Positions 1-4,178 of a stretch of DNA of 6,406 nt are shown here, piece after piece (within the stretch, counting starts at the first letter, position 1; the number at the start of each line of letters is the position of its first letter). The stretch comes from Acetobacter farinalis (GTDB lineage: Bacteria > Pseudomonadota > Alphaproteobacteria > Acetobacterales > Acetobacteraceae). The notes under the pieces are model-generated. The model had not been told where the DNA came from. It was given only the letters and a program-made list of their open reading frames with translations, and searched no databases. A program made the translations under genes and the position numbers. Location of the stretch: positions 1-6,406 of the forward strand of contig NZ_JAPIUX010000037.1 in assembly GCF_026240015.1 (NCBI RefSeq). The letters run 5' to 3'.

Positions 1-127
1 TATCTAATATTGTAGTTGACAAAAGTAAAAAATACATATTTTGTTTTGTTTTCATATCTATATTATTCAATCAAATTAAATTTTCTATTTATTCTATGGG
101 ATATAATGTGGATTTTTTGAATAAATT
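1..127. repeat. Terminal redundancy of a circular contig (left copy)
   Basis: These 127 bases are identical to 6280-6406. An exact end-to-end overlap of 127 bases is what a de Bruijn assembler with k=127 leaves on a closed circle. The acyltransferase reading frame continues in phase through the overlap, so joining the ends restores one uninterrupted gene. The circular length is 6406 minus 127, or 6279 bp. The repeat is an assembly artefact and not a biological long terminal repeat. Confidence 0.95.
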
Positions 128-596
128 CGGAAGTGATTTTACTGGTGGTTATTTGTGTTTTTTTGTTTTGGGTTATGTTATAATTGGAAGCAAGAAAAAT
201 ATAAGTAACTTTTATTTTTTATCTTCAGTTTTTATTTTATCATTGATGGTTTTTTTTACATACAAATTTGATAAATCATCTGGTGTTATTAACCAATACT
301 TGCATTGGTATTCAACGTCAATTCAAATATTTATATGTTCTATTTGTTTGTATTTTATATTAAAATTCATTTTCCAGAAAGTTAGCGTAAAAATTATAAA
401 TGATATTGGAAAAAAATCTTTTGGAATATATTTATTTCATTACTCAATAATGTATTTGGCGATTTTTTTAACAAAAACATATGATATTAAATGGTATAAT
501 AAGTTGTCTTTGTATTTCTTTTCTAGTTTTATTTTGGCATATTTTTTAACATGCGTATTGATGAAAATTAAATTTTTAAAAAAGATAATATCTTAA
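1..596 (+). CDS. Acyltransferase-3 family membrane protein, 3' part (gene begins at 5835)
   Basis: C-terminal part of the 346-residue acyltransferase that starts at 5835 and crosses the circle junction. Position 1 is the second base of a codon, and Met181 is encoded at 96-98, so an apparent start at 96 is internal and not a real start. The fragment holds several hydrophobic helices, for example around residues 198-212, 219-235, 252-272, 290-305 and 318-335. It also carries the family's late motif, SFGIYLFH, at residues 288-295. The frame ends with TAA at 594-596. The DNA is extremely AT-rich and uses ATA, AGA and TTA codons heavily, unlike the neighbouring plasmid genes. Composition changes sharply within about ten bases after the stop, marking one edge of the imported segment. 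A short AT hairpin (582-594) lies over the stop codon but is too weak to call a terminator. Confidence 0.85.
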   Translation, partial: SNIVVDKSKKYIFCFVFISILFNQIKFSIYSMGYNVDFLNKFGSDFTGGYLCFFVLGYVIIGSKKNISNFYFLSSVFILSLMVFFTYKFDKSSGVINQYLHWYSTSIQIFICSICLYFILKFIFQKVSVKIINDIGKKSFGIYLFHYSIMYLAIFLTKTYDIKWYNKLSLYFFSSFILAYFLTCVLMKIKFLKKIIS

Positions 597-732
597 TTTT
601 GGAAACTTGGAGGGATCGAAGAATCGTTGGTTGATGCGCTTGGCTGGTGATTTCAGGCTTTTGGCGCTTTGATTGACGGTTTTCGGGACAGCCACCGTTG
701 GATTGCTATGCATCACTTCAATCGTCATCCAG
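597..732. other. Intergenic spacer between convergent genes; no gene recognised
   Basis: This 136-bp stretch separates the acyltransferase stop from the stop of the convergent RHH-like gene. Base composition returns to the backbone level almost at once after 600. A weak minus-strand frame (from about 776 down to 576) has only a TTG start, overlaps the RHH-like gene and ends inside the AT-rich cargo, so I do not call it. I see no convincing intrinsic terminator; the best pairing (ACGGT 676-680 with ACCGT 694-698) is short and lacks a T-run. Confidence 0.5.
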
Positions 733-1104
733 TCATGATGATGGATTTCGATCATTGGTGATAGCCATGGATTCAACTTTCCGGATTCCCTGAACGTCTT
801 TCAACCCATCCCGTATGACATTGTAAGCCTTGCTGGCAATCGACTTAGGGACGGGCGCACCAGCCTCGGCTAGCTGGGAAATCATACTGACAAGACGCTC
901 CGCGTCAGACAAGTCCGCCACCTGTCTGACTGCATTGTCAGACGTATTTTCTCCCTGTTTTCTGCCAATTTTAACGTGTGATCGAATAGCTCTGTCTAAC
1001 CATTCTCCTATTGTGACACCCTCTCGTTTGGCCGCAGCAAGAGCGGCGTTTCTGACTTCGGGATGAACGCCACGGATTGACCACGGCTTCGGATCGTCTG
1101 TCAT
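733..1104 (-). CDS. Small protein with ribbon-helix-helix-like N-terminus, candidate plasmid partition or copy-control factor
   Basis: 123 residues, starting at ATG 1104-1102, which is preceded by a good Shine-Dalgarno (GGAG, six-base spacing). The frame is open much further upstream, but that part overlaps rep and has no comparable start. The N-terminus (WSIRGVHPEVRNAALAAAKR at about residues 8-27, then EGVTIGEWLDRAIRSHV) looks like a short strand followed by two helices, as in ribbon-helix-helix DNA-binding proteins. A second helical stretch, about residues 66-105, may be an oligomerisation region. It lies directly downstream of rep on the same strand, a common place for plasmid maintenance genes. 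The spacer before it and its own 5' half contain six copies of GTC(A/T)GAC, and one overlaps the start region, which suggests self-binding. No ParA-type ATPase is present on the plasmid. I do not recognise a named family; the DNA-binding role is inferred and could be wrong. Confidence 0.7.
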   Translation of the reverse strand: MTDDPKPWSIRGVHPEVRNAALAAAKREGVTIGEWLDRAIRSHVKIGRKQGENTSDNAVRQVADLSDAERLVSMISQLAEAGAPVPKSIASKAYNVIRDGLKDVQGIRKVESMAITNDRNPSS

Positions 1105-1111
1105 GTCTGAC
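1096..1111. repeat. 16-bp direct repeat, copy 1 (over the RHH-like gene start)
   Basis: GTCTGTCATGTCTGAC, identical to 1158-1173 and 62 bp away. On the minus strand the repeat contains the ATG (1104-1102) of the RHH-like gene together with one GTCWGAC heptamer, so any protein bound here would cover the start codon. Confidence 0.75.
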
Positions 1112-1157
1112 TCCACTGTATGACTTGTCTGGCATGAGTGGAGCATGGGGAACGTCT

Positions 1158-1173
1158 GTCTGTCATGTCTGAC
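1158..1173. repeat. 16-bp direct repeat, copy 2 (duplicated start region)
   Basis: Exact copy of 1096-1111. It also carries an ATG on the minus strand (1166-1164), which opens a 21-codon frame whose TGA (1103-1101) overlaps the ATG of the RHH-like gene. No Shine-Dalgarno precedes this upstream ATG. Confidence 0.75.
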
Positions 1174-1198
1174 GTTTTTGTCGGACTTGTCAGACTGA

Positions 1199-1990
1199 CT
1201 ATGGTGGGGGGAATAGGTCGGGTTGCGGGTTCTTCCGGAACTCAAAGCGAAGCCGTGAGACCTTCCGGCCTGCCTTGATGGGCGTCCACTGGATAAGCCA
1301 GCCGTCTTTCTCGACCAGTTCCTTGACAGCGGGCTCGATGATGCGACGCTTGATGTTGTTGAAGTTAGCTTTTTGCTTCTCTGTCGCGTCCATCGAGGCG
1401 CAGAAATCCTCAATAGTATATTCGGCCAGCCCACTGTCCCGATAGTGCATGAGCAGTTCCAAGAGCCGCCATGAGTAGGCCGATCGGAGAGCATTGGCCT
1501 GTTGCAGCTTGTAGGTGGTGAACTGCTTTTTTAGCCCCATGAGTGATGGAAGAATAGGTGGCCACCAAATCAATTCAACCCAGCCTTCATTCTCATAGTA
1601 TCGGCATTGTCCCACCCATCGCATATCATTGCGGATGGGTTTAAGCGGCTTTCCCGCCCGTGTGTAGGCGGGCTCGAAAAAGGTGATCTTGCGCTCAAAC
1701 AGATGCTTTGCGGCATCCTGTAGGGCTTCGTATGCCGTTGGCATCCCGCATTTCGCTATTTCTGCGTATTCGGCTGCTGTGATCTTGGTGCGAGGTAGTG
1801 ACGTAGCCGGGGGCACGGGCGCACGGCTGTTCATCTTGGATACGGCCAGCATAACGATACGTTTCTCTGCCAGCGTGAGCCCATGACCGGCTCTCACGAG
1901 AGCATTGCTCATCGTGATCTGCGGGTCATGCTTGGGAATGACTGCGTGGTTTTTGCGGCTTACTGCCGTTTCTGCGGTCAACTGCGTCAC
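1199..1990 (-). CDS. rep: Rep_3 family plasmid replication initiator
   Basis: 263-residue initiator of the Rep_3 (RepB/RepA-type) superfamily. These proteins bind iterons as monomers to open the origin and repress their own gene as dimers. The two winged-helix halves are recognisable. The first runs from about residues 27 to 150 and begins with the typical MSNALVRAGHGLTLAEKRIV segment. The second runs from about 155 to 253 and includes the F-T-T-Y-K ... YSWRLLELL pattern and the C-terminal segment around NNIKRRIIEPAVKELVEK. The length is normal for the family. The first possible start is GTG 1990-1988; a stop lies seven codons upstream with no other start between, and Met27 (ITMSNAL) is a possible but less likely alternative. 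The GTG sits inside an inverted iteron, and iterons continue upstream, which supports autoregulation. The gene ends with TAG at 1201-1199. Confidence 0.9.
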   Translation of the reverse strand: MTQLTAETAVSRKNHAVIPKHDPQITMSNALVRAGHGLTLAEKRIVMLAVSKMNSRAPVPPATSLPRTKITAAEYAEIAKCGMPTAYEALQDAAKHLFERKITFFEPAYTRAGKPLKPIRNDMRWVGQCRYYENEGWVELIWWPPILPSLMGLKKQFTTYKLQQANALRSAYSWRLLELLMHYRDSGLAEYTIEDFCASMDATEKQKANFNNIKRRIIEPAVKELVEKDGWLIQWTPIKAGRKVSRLRFEFRKNPQPDLFPPP

Positions 1991-1997
1991 CTTCCGA
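1982..1997 (-). repeat. Inverted iteron overlapping the rep start
   Basis: TGCGTCACCTTCCGA-type sequence whose reverse complement, TCGGAAGGTGACGCA, matches the iteron at 2066-2082 over its core. An inverted iteron over the rep promoter is the classic operator for a Rep dimer in iteron plasmids. A second inverted half-iteron (TAATGCGTCA) is at 2035-2044. Confidence 0.7.
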
Positions 1998-2005
1998 CTA
2001 TATAC
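1988..2005 (-). promoter_or_regulatory. Candidate rep promoter -10 and start overlap
   Basis: On the minus strand TATATA (2005-2000) stands eight bases before the GTG start, so transcription would begin at or next to the start codon, giving a nearly leaderless mRNA. GGAAG directly abuts the GTG and is too close to act as a normal ribosome binding site. I see no convincing -35. The inverted iteron at 1982-1997 overlaps this region, so Rep binding would block it. Confidence 0.35.
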
Positions 2006-2065
2006 GCCTTAACAAATTTGTGGTGCATTAATGATAATGCGTCAATTATTTTTTGCAGCGCATTA

Positions 2066-2179
2066 ACTCGGAAGGTGACGCAATAGGGTGTGGGTAAGGG
2101 GTTTTAGGGCTGTGGATGACACTCGGAAAATGACGCATTAACTCGGAAAATGACGCATTTAACTCGGAAAATGACGCAT
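2066..2179 (+). repeat. Direct iteron array
   Basis: The core unit ACTCGGAAAATGACGCAT is at 2121-2138, 2141-2158 and 2162-2179, all identical and spaced 20 and 21 bp, which is about two helical turns. The first copy, 2066-2082, has GG in place of AA in the centre (ACTCGGAAGGTGACGCA) and is separated from the rest by a 38-bp spacer. The GG variant is the version repeated, inverted, at the rep start. Confidence 0.9.
2109..2138 (+). repeat. 30-bp DnaA-box-plus-iteron unit, copy 1
   Basis: A DnaA-box-like TGTGGATGA followed directly by an iteron. The 30-base unit recurs at 2268-2297 with two mismatches. Confidence 0.75.
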
Positions 2180-2194
2180 TAACAGCTTGTATCC

Positions 2195-2222
2195 ATATGA
2201 AAACAAAAGGTTTTTTTCATAT
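2195..2222. other. AT-rich inverted repeat next to the iterons
   Basis: ATATGAAAA (2195-2203) and TTTTCATAT (2214-2222) form a perfect 9-bp stem with a 10-base loop just after the last tight iteron. It could be a duplex-unwinding aid, a protein site or a weak terminator; the sequence does not decide. Confidence 0.45.
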
Positions 2223-2267
2223 AAACAAGAAGAAACAAGAAAAGAAAGGGAGCGGGTGTGGGCAACT

Positions 2268-2297
2268 GCTGTGGATGACACCCGGAAAATGACGGAT
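2268..2297 (+). repeat. 30-bp DnaA-box-plus-iteron unit, copy 2 (degenerate iteron)
   Basis: Second copy of the unit at 2109-2138, starting GCTGTGGATGACAC. The two differences fall in the iteron part (T to C in ACTCGG, C to G in GACGCAT). A GGGTGTGGG motif also precedes both copies, pointing to an old segmental duplication. Confidence 0.7.
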
Positions 2298-2318
2298 TTC
2301 ATGACACACCCTCTCAGG

Positions 2319-2371
2319 GTGTCGGCGCCTTCGGCGGGCTACGCCGCTCCCGCTCCGCGCTCGCCCGACAC
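2319..2371. other. GC-rich structured DNA (nested hairpins)
   Basis: Outer arms GTGTCGG (2319-2325) and CCGACAC (2365-2371) enclose smaller stems, CGCC/GGCG (2326-2329 with 2333-2336) and GCGGG/CCCGC (2334-2338 with 2349-2353), which compete with each other. It lies between the origin and the toxin-antitoxin operon. Such folded single strands can serve as priming sites or insulators; no T-run follows, so it is not a standard terminator. Confidence 0.45.
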
Positions 2372-2438
2372 TTGCACTGTCAGGGAAGCGGGTAAGGAAA
2401 AATGCTCAGGAAGCATGAAGCTGGCCGCACGATCTCGC

Positions 2439-2478
2439 TTGAAACTGTGTAGGCTTGTGCCTTAATAAAAATTATTAA
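2439..2478 (+). promoter_or_regulatory. Toxin-antitoxin promoter with palindromic operator
   Basis: A -35-like TTGAAA (2439-2444) is followed after 17 bases by a poor -10 candidate, TTAATA (2462-2467). A perfect palindrome, TTAATAAAAATTATTAA (7-bp arms, 3-base centre, 2462-2478), overlaps the -10. Ribbon-helix-helix antitoxins normally repress their own operon through such sites, so this is the best operator candidate. Confidence 0.5.
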
Positions 2479-2501
2479 AACCAACTAAGGTGGGTGCAGT
2501 C

Positions 2502-2789
2502 ATGAGCGAGAAACTTTCAGCCGGAAAGCAGGTGGTCAGTGTGCAGATGCCAGCCGACCTGGTGGATGCAATGGATCGGTATGGGGAATCCATCGAGCGA
2601 CCTAGGTCATGGGTAATGCGGGAAGCCGTGGCGTCTTACCTCGCCTATGAGGCGGAGAAAGACCGGGCGACACGCCGAGCCTTGGCCGATGTGGATGCGG
2701 GCCGGACGGTTAGCGCCGAGGCCGTCAAGGCATGGGCTGACAGTCTCGACCAAGCTAACCCGCTGCCGCTGCCGGAACCCAAGCAGTGA
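2502..2789 (+). CDS. parD: Ribbon-helix-helix antitoxin (CopG/ParD type)
   Basis: 95-residue antitoxin that would neutralise the toxin encoded immediately downstream and repress the operon. The N-terminal segment KQVVSVQMPADLVDAMDRYG gives the DNA-contacting strand and first helix of a ribbon-helix-helix fold, and the second helix follows with RPRSWVMREAVASYLAYEAE (about residues 33-52). The C-terminal part with ALADVDAGRTVSAEAVKAW is typical of ParD-like antitoxins and should wrap the toxin. I chose ATG 2502, with AAGG about 11 bases upstream. A GTG at 2490 in the same frame would add four residues, but it overlaps that AAGG. The TGA stop overlaps the GTG start of the toxin gene (GTGA), so the two are translationally coupled. 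Confidence 0.88.
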   Translation: MSEKLSAGKQVVSVQMPADLVDAMDRYGESIERPRSWVMREAVASYLAYEAEKDRATRRALADVDAGRTVSAEAVKAWADSLDQANPLPLPEPKQ

Positions 2790-3067
2790 AATATGAATGG
2801 ACAGCCAAGGCCGTATCTGACCTGCAAACACTGACCGCAGACTTTGACCATCCGCGCGCGGCAGCGCGTGTCATGCGGCGGCTGACGACAGCACCAGACG
2901 TTCTGATCCAGTTTCCTCGGATGGGTACATTGCTCCCGGTCTTCTCACCCCGTGAGGTCAGACGCTTCATCGTGGACGACTATGAAATTCGTTATGAAGT
3001 CACGGCGGATGCCCTGTTCATCACCGACGTTTTCCATACCCGGCAGGATCGCGAGACGTTTCATTGA
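2786..3067 (+). CDS. parE: ParE/RelE superfamily toxin
   Basis: 93-residue toxin of the RelE/ParE superfamily. The residues REVRRFIVDDYEIRYEVTAD (about 57-76), followed by FITDVFHTRQDRETF at the C-terminus, match the conserved last strands of ParE proteins, so gyrase poisoning is more likely than mRNA cleavage; the family alone does not settle the target. It starts at GTG 2786, overlapping the antitoxin stop by three bases, with no good Shine-Dalgarno of its own. That arrangement keeps toxin output dependent on antitoxin translation. The gene is intact and full length. Together the pair would kill or arrest plasmid-free daughter cells. The next gene is convergent, and the 105-bp gap contains only a short hairpin (3070-3082, GGTAG/CTACC). 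Confidence 0.88.
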   Translation: MKYEWTAKAVSDLQTLTADFDHPRAAARVMRRLTTAPDVLIQFPRMGTLLPVFSPREVRRFIVDDYEIRYEVTADALFITDVFHTRQDRETFH

Positions 3068-3172
3068 ATGGTAGGCGCTACCCAGAAGTCTTGAAATATC
3101 TATCAAACTGGCCCGTAAATGGCTCAGGAATGGTGTGCGTGGGTGTTCTGGTGGTTTTCTGGCTGGAAACAG

Positions 3173-3712
3173 TCATGGACGCGCTAGAGGCCATTCTAGG
3201 CCATTTCCGGAAGTGGAGACGCACCACGTCCCTTTCTGGTCAGTTCTGACCTTATAGCCCTCAATTCGACACATGCCGAACGCCTGAATCTGGCCCACCC
3301 TGTCCATTTCGTAGGCCATACGGCCTGATGGTGATGACACAGCCCATTCTGCCAGTAAGTCCCGCTTCTTGGTTTCCTGCTGCCCCTCAGCGAACCCTTG
3401 AGCGTATCCGGTTCGACTGCCCTTGATGTCACCCAGAAAGGCCGCACAGAACACGAGCGCGATGGCTCCAAACCCGCAGGTTATGAGCAGGGTGCGCCTG
3501 TCGGTATTGACGTAGCTGGTGACGGCCTGCGCTGCATCCTCAACACGTTGAGCGGCTTGGGTGCTTTTGGCGTCCAGTGCTTCAAGTTGCTTCGCCAGGG
3601 CTGGCAGCTTACCGGCAACGTCCGAATAGGCTTTATTCGATCGCTGGACGGTGTTCTTCAAATCCTCAAACGCACGAAGGCCGAAATCTTCCGTGTCGTC
3701 TGGGTCATTCAT
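3173..3712 (-). CDS. Single-pass membrane protein of the mobilization region (possibly DUF6118-like)
   Basis: 179 residues. The N-terminal 70 are acidic to polar and strongly helical with heptad-like spacing (LPALAKQLEALDAKSTQAAQ), suggesting a coiled coil. One clear membrane helix follows at about 75-94 (LLITCGFGAIALVFCAAFLG). The last 85 residues are soluble and include two cysteines, at 148 and 164. The layout recalls DUF6118-type proteins found beside MobQ relaxase genes on alphaproteobacterial plasmids, but I cannot confirm that. By position it may act like RSF1010 MobB, which uses a membrane segment to help the relaxosome meet the coupling protein. It starts at ATG 3712, two bases after the TGA of the upstream gene, with GAGGG seven bases before the ATG inside that gene, so the two form a coupled operon. 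It ends at 3173, convergent with parE. Confidence 0.75.
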   Translation of the reverse strand: MNDPDDTEDFGLRAFEDLKNTVQRSNKAYSDVAGKLPALAKQLEALDAKSTQAAQRVEDAAQAVTSYVNTDRRTLLITCGFGAIALVFCAAFLGDIKGSRTGYAQGFAEGQQETKKRDLLAEWAVSSPSGRMAYEMDRVGQIQAFGMCRIEGYKVRTDQKGTWCVSTSGNGLEWPLARP

Positions 3713-3714
3713 GG

Positions 3715-4017
3715 TCAGCCCTCATTCTGCGTTTGTACTGGCCGGGGGGTGGTGAATCCATGATCCTGAAAAGCCTTTAGGTCTTGCTCACGAGACAACC
3801 GCTTTAGTAGGGCATCAATCACGTTCGAGAACCGTTCATCACCTTCAGCTGCTTTGAGTAAAGTGCCACCCAAGATAATTTTTTGCCGATCCTCGATTTT
3901 CCGCTTCTGCCTGTTCTCAGCATTGCGGGCATCTTTCAGAGCGTTCCGCGCCTGCTCAAGTCGCTTTTCGGCATCAAGAACTCTCTGGGACTTGGCTGGC
4001 TGGCTTGTGCTGGTCAT
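3715..4017 (-). CDS. TraD/MobC-like mobilization accessory protein
   Basis: 100 residues, rich in Lys, Arg, Glu and Ala. A helical N-terminal half (VLDAEKRLEQARNALKDARN) is followed by RQKIILGGTLLKAAEGD and IDALLKRL. The pattern of a basic stretch, LGG, then a short helix is characteristic of the small TraD family encoded next to MobQ/TraA relaxases (Ti plasmid TraD, MobC-like proteins). These help the relaxase recognise or open oriT. I prefer ATG 4017: AAGAGGAG (4035-4028) lies ten bases upstream, and a -10-like TATGAT (4053-4048) would place transcription start inside the longer version. The alternative ATG 4047 adds ten residues but has no Shine-Dalgarno. The gene is divergent from mobA across oriT, as mobC is in RSF1010, and is followed by the membrane-protein gene after two bases. 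Confidence 0.8.
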   Translation of the reverse strand: MTSTSQPAKSQRVLDAEKRLEQARNALKDARNAENRQKRKIEDRQKIILGGTLLKAAEGDERFSNVIDALLKRLSREQDLKAFQDHGFTTPRPVQTQNEG

Positions 4018-4047
4018 GTGCGCGAAACTCCTCTTGAACGCAGACAT

Positions 4048-4060
4048 ATCATAAAATGAT
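4048..4060 (-). promoter_or_regulatory. Candidate promoter -10 and small palindrome before the TraD/MobC-like gene
   Basis: On the minus strand TATGAT (4053-4048) is a good -10, although no clear -35 is visible. The same bases form ATCAT-AAA-ATGAT (4048-4060), a small palindrome that could be an operator for mobilization proteins, which often repress transcription around oriT. Confidence 0.35.
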
Positions 4061-4094
4061 GTTGCCTAAAAACCCCTCATGCCGATAGGTATTA

Positions 4095-4126
4095 AGGGCG
4101 CACTTATGCAAACTCTGCGAGTTTGC
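4095..4126 (-). other. oriT / nic region of RSF1010 (MobQ) type
   Basis: On the minus strand a perfect 8-bp inverted repeat, GCAAACTC/GAGTTTGC with a 3-base loop (4126-4108), is followed directly by ATAAGTGCGCCCT (4107-4095). RSF1010 and its relatives have the same order: a hairpin bound by MobA, then TAA(A/G)TGCGCCCT containing the nick. The site lies between the divergent mobilization genes, as expected. Nicking should fall within or at the end of GCGCCCT on the minus strand; the exact bond is not assigned here. Confidence 0.85.
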
Positions 4127-4133
4127 GTGCGAC

Positions 4134-4147
4134 AGGGGCAAACCCCT
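4134..4147. other. Small hairpin between oriT and mobA
   Basis: AGGGG-CAAA-CCCCT forms a perfect 5-bp stem, 31 bases before the mobA GTG. It could modulate mobA expression or be part of the relaxosome site; its role is unknown. Confidence 0.35.
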
Positions 4148-4178
4148 TGCAACCCCATTCTGTCAGCGAGCCGATCCC

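Larger units (their letters stand above)
904..1195. repeat. Cluster of GTCNGAC heptamers (candidate operator or centromere-like site)
   Basis: GTC(A/T)GAC occurs at 904-910, 924-930, 937-943, 1105-1111, 1167-1173 and 1189-1195, with a GTCGGAC variant at 1180-1186 and a near match GTCTAAC at 994-1000. The heptamer is self-complementary apart from its centre base, as expected for a site bound by a symmetric dimer. A random match is expected about once in 8 kb, so six in 292 bp is a strong enrichment. One group covers the spacer between rep and the RHH-like gene, and the other lies inside the RHH-like coding sequence. Confidence 0.6.
1982..2300. other. Origin of vegetative replication (iterons, DnaA-like boxes, AT-rich stretch)
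   Basis: The region upstream of rep has no gene and holds typical theta-origin parts. There are four close direct iterons (2066-2082, 2121-2138, 2141-2158, 2162-2179), a diverged fifth copy (2280-2297) and inverted copies at the rep start. An AT-rich stretch lies at about 2005-2060. Three sites differ by one base from the DnaA box on the complementary strand: TGTGGGTAA 2089-2097, TGTGGATGA 2111-2119 and TGTGGATGA 2270-2278. A purine-rich strand follows (2227-2255). The exact opening site cannot be fixed from sequence alone. Confidence 0.8.

Noticed and set aside
1..127. Long terminal repeats of a linear element or transposon
   Set aside because: The copies are exact, lie in direct orientation at the extreme ends and inside one continuous gene; circular assembly overlap explains them fully.
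582..594. Terminator over the acyltransferase stop (AAGAT-AAT-ATCTT)
   Set aside because: The stem is five A/T-dominated pairs and would be too unstable to terminate transcription.
597..605. TTTTGGAAA just after the acyltransferase stop, matching the centre of the miniature element's inverted repeat
   Set aside because: Only nine bases match, without the terminal GAGCCC or a second TNA duplication, so I cannot claim that the cargo was flanked by two element copies; coincidence is likely in AT-rich DNA.
576..776. Minus-strand frame of 66 codons over the cargo boundary
   Set aside because: It has only a TTG start, overlaps the RHH-like gene, and its end is encoded by the foreign AT-rich DNA; no family resemblance.
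733..1494. Longer version of the RHH-like gene starting far upstream at 1494
   Set aside because: The extra N-terminal part overlaps rep in another frame, is Ser/Arg-rich with no recognisable fold, and lacks a good start; ATG 1104 has a clear Shine-Dalgarno.
2066..2179. CRISPR-like array
   Set aside because: The repeats are nearly contiguous (20-21 bp periodicity with almost no spacer) and sit upstream of a Rep_3 gene, so they are iterons.
2187..2465. Plus-strand frame through the origin
   Set aside because: It starts at TTG without a ribosome site, crosses iterons and the hairpin region, and gives a low-complexity protein.
3064..3249. Plus-strand frame after the toxin, with a hydrophobic patch
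   Set aside because: It begins at a TTG overlapping the toxin stop and runs antisense into the membrane-protein gene; no supporting signals.
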